Assembly: GCF_900187615.1 (NCBI RefSeq)
Contig: NZ_FYDO01000007.1
Location: forward strand, 143,530 to 207,529
DNA length: 64,000 nucleotides
Source: Pseudomonas sp. Irchel s3f7
GTDB taxonomy: Bacteria; Pseudomonadota; Gammaproteobacteria; Pseudomonadales; Pseudomonadaceae
Direction of reading: 5' to 3'
Shown: one piece after another, positions 35,499 to 46,668 of the stretch
How the letters are laid out: every line of letters starts with the position of its first letter
Position numbering within the stretch: the stretch's first letter is position 1
The notes under the pieces: model-generated
What the model was told of the DNA's origin: nothing
The model's database searches: none
What the model saw: only the letters and a program-made list of their open reading frames with translations
Program-made: the position numbers and the translations under genes

Positions 35499-35530
35499 GT
35501 CGCGATAAGCATGTCAATGTCGCAGATAGG
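35499..35530 (+). promoter_or_regulatory. direct repeat between gbcA and gbcB, candidate GbdR site
   Basis: GTCGCGATAAG (35499) and GTCGCAGATAGG (35519) are two copies of a GTCGC-(A)-GATA-(A/G)G word, 20-21 bp apart, in the divergent promoter region. They match the pattern at cbcX and caiX. A third GGTCG lies at 35484. Confidence 0.6.
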
Positions 35531-35599
35531 TAAACGGCTGGTTCGCGCTATACGCAGAATCGCCAACATGAAGGCCGACAGTCGGCCGTGGAGATCAGC

Positions 35600-36700
35600 A
35601 TGTCCAACACCTTCCTGAACCCGGTAACCACCCAGACCTGGGCCAATGGTCGACACATCGTCCGTTGCGTCAAAGTCATCCAGGAAACCTGGGACGTGCG
35701 CACCTTCTGCTTCATGGCCGACCAGCCGATCATGTTCTTTTTCAAGCCGGGGCAATTCGTCACCCTGGAGCTGGAAATCGAAGGCGAGCCGATCATGCGC
35801 TCGTACACCATTTCCAGCTCGCCGTCGGTACCCTACAGCTTTTCGGTGACCATCAAGCGTGTGCCCGGCGGTCGGGTTTCCAACTGGTTGCACGATACCC
35901 TGCACGAAGGCCAGGAGCTGGCGGTACACGGCCCGGTCGGGCTGTTCAATGCCATGGATTTCCCGAGCCCGAAAGTGCTGTACCTCAGCGGCGGCGTCGG
36001 GATCACGCCGTGCATGTCCATGGCACGCTGGTTCTATGACACCAACGCCAACGTCGACATGACGTTTATCCACAGCGCCCGCTCACCGAAGGACATCATC
36101 TATCACCGCGAGCTGGAACACATGGCGTCGCGGATCGACAACTTCAGCCTACACCTGATTTGCGAGAAGCACGGCCTGGGCGAGCCTTGGGCCGGTTATC
36201 GCGGTTACCTGAACCACAAGATGCTGGAACTGATGGTTCCGGACTTCCTCGAGCGGGAAGTGTTCTGCTGCGGCCCGACGCCGTACATGCACGCGGTCAA
36301 GCGCCTGCTGGAAAACGCTGGCTACGACATGAAGCGTTACCACGAGGAGTCCTTCGGTGCGACACCACCGGAGGCTCGTGCCGATGCAGTGGAGCAAGCC
36401 GAACAAGCGGCCGATGCGCCGGAAGTCGATGCGGCTGATTTGCATCAGGTGGAGTTCACCGCGTCCGGCAAGAGCATTCGCGTGGTGCCGGGCGAGACCG
36501 TGCATGCGGCGGCGGCCAAGGTCGGTCTATTGATCCCGAAAGCTTGCGGCATGGGGATCTGCGGGACCTGCAAGGTGCTCAAGCTCGGCGGCGAGGTAGA
36601 GATGGAGCACAACGGCGGGATCACCGAGGAAGACGAAGCCGAAGGGTACATCCTGTCGTGCTGCAGCGTGCCGAAGGGGGATGTGCGCATCGAGTTCTGA
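35600..36700 (+). CDS. gbcB: glycine betaine monooxygenase reductase subunit GbcB
   Basis: A 366-residue reductase that feeds electrons from NAD(P)H to GbcA. An N-terminal FAD-binding domain (RSYTISSSP at about residues 65-75), a NAD domain (LYLSGGVGITPCMSMAR) and a C-terminal plant-type 2Fe-2S ferredoxin domain with CGMGICGTC and a later C (ILSCC) are in the usual order. The start at 35600 (MSNTFLNPV) has GGAG before it. A GTG at 35588 overlaps that site. A linker rich in Ala and Glu (about residues 257-280) joins the domains. Confidence 0.96.
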   Translation: MSNTFLNPVTTQTWANGRHIVRCVKVIQETWDVRTFCFMADQPIMFFFKPGQFVTLELEIEGEPIMRSYTISSSPSVPYSFSVTIKRVPGGRVSNWLHDTLHEGQELAVHGPVGLFNAMDFPSPKVLYLSGGVGITPCMSMARWFYDTNANVDMTFIHSARSPKDIIYHRELEHMASRIDNFSLHLICEKHGLGEPWAGYRGYLNHKMLELMVPDFLEREVFCCGPTPYMHAVKRLLENAGYDMKRYHEESFGATPPEARADAVEQAEQAADAPEVDAADLHQVEFTASGKSIRVVPGETVHAAAAKVGLLIPKACGMGICGTCKVLKLGGEVEMEHNGGITEEDEAEGYILSCCSVPKGDVRIEF

Positions 36701-36717
36701 CGGTCACGCAATAACCC

Positions 36718-36822
36718 TTGTGGGAGCGAGCCTGCTCGCGATGAACCTGAGAACGCCGCGGGTTGTCAGGTTGCCAGCGTTATCGTTGACGTCCATCGCG
36801 AGCAGGCTCGCTCCTACAGGGG
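36718..36822 (-). repeat. REPIN after gbcB (inverted copy of 33906-34011)
   Basis: Its reverse complement matches the REPIN next to gbcA over about 105 bp including the spacer (GGACGTCAACGATAACGC, GGCAACCTGACA). Confidence 0.9.
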
Positions 36823-36829
36823 AGGGTGT

Positions 36830-37654
36830 TTAGTCGACAAACAAGTCTGTCATCAGTTTGTCGCTGCTGTCCGGCGCGAAGCGGTAGTGGTCGAACTCGG
36901 TCACACCGCTTTCCCGCAGAATCTCCTCATCGATCAGCAACCGCCCGGTCAGGCTGCGTCCGCTGCTGCTCAGAATGACGTGGGCCGCATCCGCCATGAT
37001 CGCCGGCGTGCGCGCATGCTTGAACGACTCCCGCGACCCCAGCTGAAACTCGATGGCGGCGGTGGCAATCATCGTCTGTGGCCACAGGGAGTTGACGCTG
37101 ATCCCGTAGTTCTTGAATTCCTCGCTCATGCCCAGCGTCAGCATGCTCATGCCGTATTTGGTGACGGTGTAGGGGCTGTATTGGGCGAACCATTTGGTCG
37201 CGAGGTTCAGCGGCGGGGACAGGTTGAGGATGTGACCGTTGGACTTCTTCAGGTACGGCAGGGCGGCCTGACTGCACAGCAGCACCGCGCGGGTGTTGAT
37301 CTGGTGCATCAGGTCAAAGCGCTTGAGTTCGAGGTGTTGAACACCGGTCAGTTTGATCGCCCCGGCGTTGTTGATCAGTGCGTCGATGCCGCCAAAGTGT
37401 TCGTTGGCCTGGGCCAGCGCTTCGCGCACGGCGTCTTCTTCACGGACGTCCACTTGCAAGGCCAGCGCCTTGCCGCCTGCGGCTTCGACTTCCCGGGCCA
37501 CGCTGAAAATTGTCCCCGGCAGCTTGGCGTGGGGCTCGGCGCTTTTGGCAGCGATCACGATGTTGGCGCCATCGCGTGCGGCTCGTAGCGCAATCTCGCG
37601 GCCGATGCCACGGCTGGCGCCGGTGATGAACAGGGTTTTGCCTTGCAATGACAT
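36830..37654 (-). CDS. short-chain dehydrogenase/reductase (HSDL2-like)
   Basis: A 274-residue classical SDR with GASRGIGRE (about residues 12-20), NNAG and the catalytic YTVTKYG (Tyr-x3-Lys). Active-site Ser is replaced by the LNLSPPLNL context typical of the HSDL2-like branch. The start MSLQGKTLFITGASRG at 37654 has AGGAG upstream. Its substrate is unknown. It lies next to but convergent with gbcB, so a link to betaine metabolism is not shown. Confidence 0.88.
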   Translation of the reverse strand: MSLQGKTLFITGASRGIGREIALRAARDGANIVIAAKSAEPHAKLPGTIFSVAREVEAAGGKALALQVDVREEDAVREALAQANEHFGGIDALINNAGAIKLTGVQHLELKRFDLMHQINTRAVLLCSQAALPYLKKSNGHILNLSPPLNLATKWFAQYSPYTVTKYGMSMLTLGMSEEFKNYGISVNSLWPQTMIATAAIEFQLGSRESFKHARTPAIMADAAHVILSSSGRSLTGRLLIDEEILRESGVTEFDHYRFAPDSSDKLMTDLFVD

Positions 37655-37728
37655 GCTGACGCTCCTGATTATTGTTATGTGAGCGGGGAGGCTCGACAAA
37701 CAATGTAGACCATGAGCGCGCATTGCCT

Positions 37729-37807
37729 CTGTAGGAGCCGGCTTGCTGGCGATCCAGGCGACGCGGTGTCTGGTCGGCCGTCATCGCTGGCAAGCCAGCT
37801 CCTACAA
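37729..37807. repeat. REPIN between ltaA and the SDR gene
   Basis: Opposed REP cores with a short spacer. Confidence 0.9.
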
Positions 37808-37817
37808 AAGACGGGTG

Positions 37818-38858
37818 TCAGGCGGACATCACTTCACGAATATCTTTGGCCAATTCCCGCACCCGCTCTTCCTCGGTATCCCACGAGCACATGAAGCGTG
37901 CGCCGCCGTTGCCGATGAAGGTGTAGAAACGCCAGCCCTTGGCCGTCAGTGCGGCGATGGCCGGTTCCGACAGTTGCAGGAACACGCCGTTGGCCTGCAC
38001 CGGGAACATCAGCTCTACGCCGGGAATGTCGCTGACCAGTTCGGCCAGCAGTTGCGCGCAATGGTTGGCGTGGTTGGCGTATTTGAGCCAGGCGTCGTTT
38101 TCCAGAATCCCGACCCACGGCGCCGACAGGAAGCGCATCTTCGAAGCCAGTTGCCCGGCCTGTTTGCAGCGATAGTCAAAGTCTTCCGCCAGCTTGTGGT
38201 TGAAGAACAGAATCGCCTCGCCCACCGCCATGCCGTTTTTCGTCCCGCCGAAGCACAACACGTCGACACCGGCCTTCCAGGTCAGGTCAGCCGGCGAGCA
38301 GCCGAGGAATGCGCAGGCGTTGGAGAAGCGTGCGCCGTCCATGTGCAGGTTCAGGCCCAGCTCTTTGCAGGTGACGCTGATGGCGCGGATTTCGTCCGGG
38401 GTGTAGACGCTACCGACTTCGGTGGCCTGGGTCAGGGTCACGACGCGGGGTTTCGGGTAGTGGATGTCCTGGCGCTTGAGCGCGACCTCGCGGATCGACT
38501 CCGGGGTCAGCTTGCCGTTTTCAGTGCGGGCGATCAGCAGTTTGGAGCCGTTGGAAAAGAATTCCGGGGCGCCGCATTCGTCGGTTTCGACGTGGGCGGT
38601 TTCCGAGCAGATCACGCTGTGGTAACTCTGGCACAGCGAAGACAGGGCCAGCGAGTTGGCGGCGGTGCCGTTGAAGGCGAAGAACACTTCGCAGTCGGTT
38701 TCGAACAGTTTGCGGAAATCGTCGGAGGCGCGGGCGGTCCACTCGTCGTCGCCGTAAGCGCGTTGATGGCCATGGTTGGCCTGTTCCATGGCCGCCCAGG
38801 CTTCAGGGCAGATGCCGGAATAGTTGTCGCTGGCGAATTGTTGGCTCTTATCGGTCAT
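37818..38858 (-). CDS. ltaA: low-specificity L-threonine aldolase
   Basis: PLP enzyme of fold type I, 346 residues, cleaving L-threonine or L-allo-threonine to glycine and acetaldehyde. The PLP lysine is in VLCFGGTKNGM, and LHMDGARFSNAC carries the cofactor Asp. The gene sits beside the glycine-forming pathway, and the same position holds a threonine aldolase in P. aeruginosa (PA5413). It is divergent from the TraX-like gene. Confidence 0.93.
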   Translation of the reverse strand: MTDKSQQFASDNYSGICPEAWAAMEQANHGHQRAYGDDEWTARASDDFRKLFETDCEVFFAFNGTAANSLALSSLCQSYHSVICSETAHVETDECGAPEFFSNGSKLLIARTENGKLTPESIREVALKRQDIHYPKPRVVTLTQATEVGSVYTPDEIRAISVTCKELGLNLHMDGARFSNACAFLGCSPADLTWKAGVDVLCFGGTKNGMAVGEAILFFNHKLAEDFDYRCKQAGQLASKMRFLSAPWVGILENDAWLKYANHANHCAQLLAELVSDIPGVELMFPVQANGVFLQLSEPAIAALTAKGWRFYTFIGNGGARFMCSWDTEEERVRELAKDIREVMSA

Positions 38859-38989
38859 GGCCTGCTTCCGTAGTCGGAACGCCTATGGTGAAGCGTTCCG
38901 TGGTCAATGAGGGTGCGCACTTTACCCAAGATCGTCAGGAGCGCACACGGGATGTTGCTGTCGGGAAAATACACAATCGAAGGGCGATT

Positions 38990-39718
38990 ATGCACGCGAC
39001 TATGCACTTAAAGCAGCGCGACGGGGCACTGGATCTGCTCAAGTGGCTGGCGCTGTTGTGCATGGTGCTCGATCACCTGCGATATGTCGGCTTTAGCATC
39101 GATCTGTTGTATGTGCCGGGGCGTCTGGCGTTTCCGTGGTTTTGCCTGGCGATGGCAGCCAATCTGGCGCGCAAGCCTGCGGTGGTGAACGGCGGGCAAT
39201 GGCGCTATCTGGGTTGGCTGTTGCTGTTCAGTGCGGTGAGTGAAATTCCTTACCGGATGTTTATTCCCAATCCGGACACGTTCAATGTGCTGCCGACGCT
39301 AACCCTTGGCCTGCTGGTGGCGCGGGGCTGGCAGCAACCGACCCTGCAATCGCGTCTGTTGGCGGTCGGCGCCTTGCTTTTGGCAGCGCTCTTTTCCCAG
39401 CGGGTGATGTTTGGTTTCTTCGGTGTTTTGTTGCCGCTGGTGTTGTTGTGGGTGATCCACCGTCCCTGGTACTTCGCGCTGATGGCGGGGCTAATCTGCC
39501 TGGCGTGCAATCAATGGCAGGTGCTGTATTTCTCCGTTCGACTGGGCAATGGCGTGGCGATGGCGGCGGTCGCCACGTGTCTGATTGCGCCATGGCTGGG
39601 GCTGTTCTTGTTGCGACATGCGAAGAACGTAAAAGCACCGCCGATGCGGCGCTGGGCGTATGCGTTGTATCCCGTGCATTTCCTGCTGTTGCTGGCACTG
39701 CGTCAGGCCATCGCATAA
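38990..39718 (+). CDS. TraX-like integral membrane protein
   Basis: A 242-residue protein of the TraX family (named for the F-pilin acetylase) with about seven hydrophobic helices. It starts MHATMHLKQRDGALDLLKWLALLCMVLDHL, and the family's DxLKWLA...MVLDH motif is visible. A GAAGGG site lies before the ATG at 38990. A longer frame from 38885 has no site. No conjugation genes are near, so its role is probably acyl or acetyl transfer at the membrane, unproven. Confidence 0.85.
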   Translation: MHATMHLKQRDGALDLLKWLALLCMVLDHLRYVGFSIDLLYVPGRLAFPWFCLAMAANLARKPAVVNGGQWRYLGWLLLFSAVSEIPYRMFIPNPDTFNVLPTLTLGLLVARGWQQPTLQSRLLAVGALLLAALFSQRVMFGFFGVLLPLVLLWVIHRPWYFALMAGLICLACNQWQVLYFSVRLGNGVAMAAVATCLIAPWLGLFLLRHAKNVKAPPMRRWAYALYPVHFLLLLALRQAIA

Positions 39719-39719
39719 C

Positions 39720-39810
39720 CCTGTAGGAGCTGGCTTGCCAGCGATTGTGGCGGGCCTGCCGATATCAATGCCGGATGTGCTGCCCCATCGCTGGCAAGCC
39801 AGCTCCTACA
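39720..39810. repeat. REPIN between the TraX-like gene and glyA
   Basis: Opposed REP cores GTAGGAGCTGGCTTGCCAGC and its complement. The remaining 190 bp before glyA must hold the promoter, but I see no clear element in it. Confidence 0.9.
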
Positions 39811-40001
39811 AGGGATCTGCGTTGAATTGATAGTTGTGTTCGGCCAGCCATTTCTTGCCATGTCGTAAACGCACCTTTGCGTGGCGCCCGTAGGCATTTG
39901 ATCTCTCCAAGCCAGTCATACCATCGCTATCAAAGGGCACTGCCGAAACGCCGGTGCCTTACCGAGACGAATGGCGCACTGATGCCGCTGGGAGAGACGC
40001 G

Positions 40002-41255
<1,254 letters not shown>

Positions 41256-41278
41256 GCGCGGTTTTGGAGTAAATGACT

Positions 41279-42529
41279 ATGCAACGCTACTCAGGTTTCG
41301 GCCTCTTCAAACACTCCCTCAGCCACCATGAAAACTGGCAGCGCATGTGGCGCACGCCGACCCCGAAAAAGGTCTACGACGTGGTCATCGTTGGCGGTGG
41401 CGGACATGGTCTCGCCACGGCTTACTACCTGGCCAAGGAGCACGGCATCACCAACGTGGCCGTGGTCGAGAAAGGCTGGCTGGGCGGCGGCAACACCGCA
41501 CGCAACACCACCATCGTTCGCTCCAACTACCTTTGGGACGAGTCGGCGCACTTGTACGAACACGCGATGAAACTGTGGGAAGGCCTGTCCCAGGACCTGA
41601 ACTACAACGTGATGTTCTCCCAGCGCGGCGTCTACAACCTGTGCCACACCCTGCAGGACATCCGTGATTCCGAGCGTCGGGTCAGCGCCAACCGCCTCAA
41701 CGGCGTGGATGGCGAACTGCTCGATGCCAAGCAGGTGGCCGACGAGATTCCGTACCTCGACTGCTCGAAAAACACTCGCTACCCGGTGATGGGCGCGACC
41801 GTCCAGCGTCGCGGCGGCGTGGCTCGTCACGATGCCGTGGCGTGGGGCTTTGCCCGTGCCGCCGACGCCCTCGGCGTGGACCTGATCCAGCAGACCGAAG
41901 TGATCGGCTTCCGCAAGGAAAACGGCGTGTGCATCGGCGTTGAAACCAACAAGGGCTTCATCGGCGCCAAGCGCGTCGGCGTCGTGACTGCCGGTAACTC
42001 CGGGCACATGGCCAAGCTCGCCGGTTTCCGCCTGCCGATCGAATCCCATCCGCTGCAAGCGCTGGTGTCCGAGCCGATCAAGCCGATTATCGACAGCGTG
42101 ATCATGTCCAACGCGGTGCACGGCTACATCAGCCAGTCCGACAAGGGCGACCTGGTGATCGGCGCCGGTATCGACGGCTACAACGGCTACGGCCAGCGTG
42201 GTTCGTACCCGGTGATTGAGCACACCATCCAGGCCATCGTCGAGATGTTCCCGGTGCTGTCCCGCGTACGCATGAACCGTCAGTGGGGCGGCATCGTCGA
42301 CACCACGCCGGATGCCTGCCCGATCATTTCGAAAACCCCGGTTCCGAACATGTTCTTCAACTGCGGTTGGGGCACCGGTGGCTTCAAGGCCACGCCTGGC
42401 TCGGGCAACGTATTTGCCGCGAGCCTGGCCAAGGGTGAAATGCACCCATTGGCCGCACCTTTCTCCATCGACCGTTTCCACAACGGTGCGTTGATCGATG
42501 AACACGGCGCTGCGGCCGTCGCCCACTAA
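41279..42529 (+). CDS. soxB: sarcosine oxidase beta subunit
   Basis: Flavin-containing subunit of heterotetrameric sarcosine oxidase, 416 residues. [22 protein letters not shown] (about residues 33-54) binds FAD, and [16 protein letters not shown] follows with the covalent-flavin region. The start at 41279 gives GGAG with a 9-nt spacer. An ATG two codons earlier would leave only 3 nt. It is located 23 bp after glyA. Confidence 0.96.
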   Translation: MQRYSGFGLFKHSLSHHENWQRMWRTPTPKKVYDVVIVGGGGHGLATAYYLAKEHGITNVAVVEKGWLGGGNTARNTTIVRSNYLWDESAHLYEHAMKLWEGLSQDLNYNVMFSQRGVYNLCHTLQDIRDSERRVSANRLNGVDGELLDAKQVADEIPYLDCSKNTRYPVMGATVQRRGGVARHDAVAWGFARAADALGVDLIQQTEVIGFRKENGVCIGVETNKGFIGAKRVGVVTAGNSGHMAKLAGFRLPIESHPLQALVSEPIKPIIDSVIMSNAVHGYISQSDKGDLVIGAGIDGYNGYGQRGSYPVIEHTIQAIVEMFPVLSRVRMNRQWGGIVDTTPDACPIISKTPVPNMFFNCGWGTGGFKATPGSGNVFAASLAKGEMHPLAAPFSIDRFHNGALIDEHGAAAVAH

Positions 42530-42544
42530 CAGGAGAAATTTCCT

Positions 42545-42874
42545 ATGTTGCATATCTTCTGTCCTCACTGCGGCGAACTGCGCTCCGAAGAGGAATTCCA
42601 CGCATCCGGCCAGGCGCACATCCCGCGTCCAATGGACCCGAATACCTGCACCGACGAGGAGTGGGGCGACTACATGTTTTTCCGCGATAACCCGCGCGGT
42701 CTGCACCACGAGCTGTGGGATCACGTCGCCGGTTGCCGCCAGTACTTCAACGTCACCCGCGACACCGTGACCTACGAGATTCTCGAAACCTACAAGATCG
42801 GCACCAAGCCACAATTCACCGACAAGACCGATAGCCCGAAAGCGGCCAGCACGGCTCTGGGAGAGAAGGTATGA
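42545..42874 (+). CDS. soxD: sarcosine oxidase delta subunit
   Basis: Small Zn-binding subunit of 109 residues. The N-terminal MLHIFCPHCGELR gives two zinc cysteines, and HHELWDHVAGC supplies the others. Its stop overlaps the soxA ATG by four bases (ATGA), a coupling conserved in sox operons. Confidence 0.95.
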   Translation: MLHIFCPHCGELRSEEEFHASGQAHIPRPMDPNTCTDEEWGDYMFFRDNPRGLHHELWDHVAGCRQYFNVTRDTVTYEILETYKIGTKPQFTDKTDSPKAASTALGEKV

Positions 42875-45800
42875 GCCAGATCAATCGCCTGTCCAACGGC
42901 GGACGGATCGACCGCAACAAAGTCCTGACGTTCACCTTCAACGGCCAGAGCTACAAAGGCTTTGAAGGCGACTCGCTGGCCGCTGCTCTGATCGCCAACG
43001 GTGTCGACATCATCGGTCGCAGCTTCAAGTATTCCCGTCCCCGCGGCATCTTCGCAGCCGGCGCTGAAGAGCCGAACGCGGTGCTGCAGATCGGCGCCAC
43101 CGAAGCCACGCAGATCCCGAACGTGCGCGCCACGCAACAGGCGCTGTATCAGGGCCTGGTCGCCACCAGCACCAACGGCTGGCCGAGCGTGAACAACGAC
43201 ATGATGGGGATTCTCGGCAAGGTCGGCGGCAAGCTGATGCCACCGGGTTTCTACTACAAAACCTTCATGTACCCGCAATCGTTCTGGATGACCTACGAGA
43301 AGTACATCCGCAAGGCTGCTGGCCTGGGCCGCTCGCCGACCGAGAACGATCCGGACACCTACGACTACATGAACCAGCACTGCGACGTGCTGATCGTTGG
43401 TGGTGGCCCGGCGGGTCTGGCCGCTGCTTTGGCGGCTGCACGCAGCGGTGCCCGTGTGATCCTGGCTGACGAACAGGAAGAGTTCGGCGGCAGCCTGCTC
43501 GACTCCCGCGAAAGCCTCGACGGCAAGCCTGCGATGGAGTGGGTGGCCGGTGTCATCGACGAACTGAAGAACACCCCGGACGTGCTGCTGTTGCCGCGCG
43601 CCACGGTCAACGGCTACCACGACCACAACTTCCTGACCATTCACGAGCGCCTGACCGACCACCTCGGTGACCGCGCACCGATTGGCCAGGTGCGTCAGCG
43701 CATTCACCGGGTCCGTGCCACTCGCGTGGTGCTGGCGACCGGCGCTCACGAGCGTCCATTGGTCTACGGCAACAACGACGTACCGGGCAACATGCTCGCC
43801 GGCGCCATCTCGACTTACGTGCGCCGTTACGGCGTGGCACCGGGCAAGAAACTGGTGCTGTCGACCAACAACGACCACGCCTACCGCGTGGCGCTGGATT
43901 GGCTCGATGCCAGCCTGCAAGTGGTGGCCATCGCCGACGCCCGCAGCAACCCGCGTGGTGCGCTGGTGGAAGAGGCTCGCGCCAAAGGCATCCGCATCCT
44001 CACCGGCAGCGCCGTGATCGAGGCCCGTGGCAGCAAGCACGTGACCGCTGCCCGCGTTGCCGCCATCGATGTGAAGGGACATAAAGTCACCAGCCCGGGC
44101 GAATGGCTCGACTGCGACGTGGTTGCCAGCTCCGGCGGTTATAGCCCGGTGGTTCACCTGGCTTCGCACTTGGGCGGCAAGCCGATCTGGCGCGAAGACA
44201 TCCTCGGTTTCGTACCGGGTGAAGCGCCGCAGAAACGCGTGTGTGTCGGTGGCATCAACGGCGTTTACGGCCTTGGCGATTCGCTGGCCGATGGTTTTGA
44301 AGGCGGCGGTCGCGCTGCTGCCGAAGCCGGCTTCCAATCGGTTGAAGGCGTGTTGCCGAAAGCCCTGAGCCGTCTTGAAGAGCCGACGCTGGCGCTGTTC
44401 CAGGTGCCACACGAAAAGAACACCGCACGGGCACCGAAGCAATTCGTCGACCTGCAAAACGACGTCACCGCTGCCGCCATCGAACTGGCGACCCGCGAAG
44501 GCTTCGAGTCGGTCGAGCACGTCAAGCGCTACACCGCGCTGGGCTTCGGCACCGATCAGGGCAAGCTCGGCAACGTCAACGGCCTGGCCATCGCTGCCCG
44601 CTCGCTGAACGTGACCATCCCGCAGATGGGCACCACCATGTTCCGCCCGAACTACACGCCGGTGACGTTCGGCGCCGTGGCCGGTCGTCACTGTGGGCAC
44701 ATCTTCGAGCCGGTGCGTTACACCGCACTGCATCAATGGCACCTGAAAAACGGCGCCGAGTTTGAAGACGTCGGCCAGTGGAAACGTCCTTGGTACTTCC
44801 CGAAATCCGGTGAAGACCTGCACGCCGCGGTCAAGCGCGAATGCAAAGCCGTGCGCGACAGCGTCGGCCTGCTCGATGCTTCGACCCTGGGAAAGATCGA
44901 CATCCAGGGCCCGGATGCGCGCGAGTTCCTCAACCGCGTCTACACCAACGCCTGGACCAAGCTCGATGTGGGCAAGGCGCGTTACGGCCTGATGTGCAAA
45001 GAAGACGGCATGGTCTTCGACGACGGTGTGACGGCTTGCCTGGCGGACAACCATTTCGTCATGACCACCACCACCGGCGGCGCGGCTCGCGTACTTCAGT
45101 GGCTGGAGCTGTACCACCAGACCGAATGGCCGGAAATGAAGGTGTACTTCACCTCCGTCACCGACCACTGGGCGACCATGACCCTGTCCGGGCCGAACAG
45201 CCGCAAGCTGCTCGCTGAAGTCACGGACATCGACCTGAGCAGCGAAGCTTTCCCGTTCATGACCTGGAAAGAAGGTCTGGTGGGTGGTGTGCCGGCGCGG
45301 GTATTCCGGATTTCGTTTACCGGTGAGCTGTCGTACGAAGTCAACGTGCAAGCCGACTATGCGATGGGTGTATTGGAGAAAATTGTTGATGCTGGCAAGA
45401 AGTACAACCTGGCGCCATATGGCACCGAAACCATGCACGTGCTGCGGGCCGAGAAGGGCTTCATCATCGTCGGTCAGGACACTGACAGCTCGATGACCCC
45501 GGACGACTTGAACATGGGCTGGTGCGTCGGTCGCACCAAACCGTTCTCGTGGATCGGCTGGCGCGGCATGAACCGTGAAGACTGCGTGCGTGATCAGCGC
45601 AAGCAACTGGTGGGCCTGAAGCCGATCGATCCGAACAAGTGGCTGCCGGAAGGTGCGCAACTGGTGTTCAACACCAAGCAAGCCATCCCGATGACCATGG
45701 TCGGTCACGTGACTTCCAGTTACCTGCACAACTCCCTGGGCTATTCGTTTGCCATGGGCGTGGTCAAGGGCGGGTTGCAGCGGATGGGCGAGCGCGTGTT

Positions 45801-45888
45801 CGCACCGCTGGCCGACGGCAGCGTGATCGAGGCGGAAATCGTGTCTTCGGTGTTCTTCGATCCGAAGGGCGAACGCCAGAACGTGTGA
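42871..45888 (+). CDS. soxA: sarcosine oxidase alpha subunit
   Basis: Largest subunit, 1005 residues. The N-terminal ferredoxin-like domain (FNGQSYKGFEGDSLAAALIANGV, FKYSRPRGIFAAG) is followed by a NAD-binding domain (VLIVGGGPAGLAAALAAARSG, about residues 172-192). The C-terminal half is a GcvT-like aminomethyltransferase domain that binds tetrahydrofolate and makes 5,10-methylene-THF from the methyl group. It is in the usual order B-D-A-G. Confidence 0.97.
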   Translation: MSQINRLSNGGRIDRNKVLTFTFNGQSYKGFEGDSLAAALIANGVDIIGRSFKYSRPRGIFAAGAEEPNAVLQIGATEATQIPNVRATQQALYQGLVATSTNGWPSVNNDMMGILGKVGGKLMPPGFYYKTFMYPQSFWMTYEKYIRKAAGLGRSPTENDPDTYDYMNQHCDVLIVGGGPAGLAAALAAARSGARVILADEQEEFGGSLLDSRESLDGKPAMEWVAGVIDELKNTPDVLLLPRATVNGYHDHNFLTIHERLTDHLGDRAPIGQVRQRIHRVRATRVVLATGAHERPLVYGNNDVPGNMLAGAISTYVRRYGVAPGKKLVLSTNNDHAYRVALDWLDASLQVVAIADARSNPRGALVEEARAKGIRILTGSAVIEARGSKHVTAARVAAIDVKGHKVTSPGEWLDCDVVASSGGYSPVVHLASHLGGKPIWREDILGFVPGEAPQKRVCVGGINGVYGLGDSLADGFEGGGRAAAEAGFQSVEGVLPKALSRLEEPTLALFQVPHEKNTARAPKQFVDLQNDVTAAAIELATREGFESVEHVKRYTALGFGTDQGKLGNVNGLAIAARSLNVTIPQMGTTMFRPNYTPVTFGAVAGRHCGHIFEPVRYTALHQWHLKNGAEFEDVGQWKRPWYFPKSGEDLHAAVKRECKAVRDSVGLLDASTLGKIDIQGPDAREFLNRVYTNAWTKLDVGKARYGLMCKEDGMVFDDGVTACLADNHFVMTTTTGGAARVLQWLELYHQTEWPEMKVYFTSVTDHWATMTLSGPNSRKLLAEVTDIDLSSEAFPFMTWKEGLVGGVPARVFRISFTGELSYEVNVQADYAMGVLEKIVDAGKKYNLAPYGTETMHVLRAEKGFIIVGQDTDSSMTPDDLNMGWCVGRTKPFSWIGWRGMNREDCVRDQRKQLVGLKPIDPNKWLPEGAQLVFNTKQAIPMTMVGHVTSSYLHNSLGYSFAMGVVKGGLQRMGERVFAPLADGSVIEAEIVSSVFFDPKGERQNV

Positions 45889-45900
45889 TTGCCGGATGTC

Positions 45901-45990
45901 CGTAGGAGCCGGCTTGCTGGCGATGAACGATAACGCGGTGCATCTGATACACCGCGTCGTTTGGATCGCCAGCAAGCCGGCTCCTACAGG
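45901..45990. repeat. REPIN between soxA and soxG
   Basis: Opposed REP cores. The spacer GATGAACGATAACGCGGT is shared with the dgcA-dgcB REPIN. Confidence 0.9.
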
Positions 45991-46030
45991 AGGCAACCGC
46001 ACCATCAACAGAATTCAGGAAAGGTGCTTT

Positions 46031-46663
46031 ATGACCGCAGCCAATGTTTACCAACAACGCCCAACCACCGGGGCCAAGGCCGAGTCGTCGTTGCATCACG
46101 CCGACCTCGCCAGCCTGGTGGGCAAGGGTCGCAAGAGCGCCGGTGTCGTCGTGCGCGAGAAGAAACTCCTCGGCCACCTGACCCTTCGTGGCGATGGTCA
46201 CGATGCCGCATTCGCCGCTGGCGTGCTCAAGGCCCTGGGCATCGAACTGCCGGGTGCACTGAGCGTCATCGTCAAAGGCGAAACCAGCCTGCAATGGATG
46301 GGACCGGATGAGTGGCTGCTGATCGTGCCGACCGGTGAAGAACTGGCCGCCGAGCAAAAACTGCGCGCAGCGCTGGGTGATCTGCACATTGCAATCGTCA
46401 ACGTCAGCGGCGGCCAGCAACTCCTCGAACTGAGCGGCCCTAACGTGCGCCAGGTATTGATGAAGTCCACCAGCTATGACGTGCACCCGAACAACTTTCC
46501 GGTGGGCAAAGCCGTCGGCACGGTGTTCGCCAAGTCGCAACTGATGATCCGTCACACCGCCGAAGACACCTGGGAACTGCTGATCCGCCGCAGCTTCTCG
46601 GATTACTGGTGGCTGTGGTTGCAGGATGCTTCTGCCGAGTACGGGCTGAGCGTTCAGGCTTGA
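46031..46663 (+). CDS. soxG: sarcosine oxidase gamma subunit
   Basis: A 210-residue subunit with GcvT-fold remnants (MGPDEWLLIVPTGEE, VNVSGGQQLLELSGPNVRQVLMKSTSYDVHP). The start MTAANVYQQRP at 46031 has AGGAAAGG upstream. The longer frame from 45896 runs through the REPIN and is rejected. Confidence 0.95.
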   Translation: MTAANVYQQRPTTGAKAESSLHHADLASLVGKGRKSAGVVVREKKLLGHLTLRGDGHDAAFAAGVLKALGIELPGALSVIVKGETSLQWMGPDEWLLIVPTGEELAAEQKLRAALGDLHIAIVNVSGGQQLLELSGPNVRQVLMKSTSYDVHPNNFPVGKAVGTVFAKSQLMIRHTAEDTWELLIRRSFSDYWWLWLQDASAEYGLSVQA

Positions 46664-46668
46664 GATTT

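Noticed and set aside
39862..39890. GTCGTAAACGC before glyA as a GbdR repeat
   Set aside because: No convincing second half-site at 20-21 or 30 bp.
42790..46008. 1072-codon minus-strand frame opposite soxA
   Set aside because: Shadow of soxA. The codon bias and composition are those of a reversed high-GC gene.
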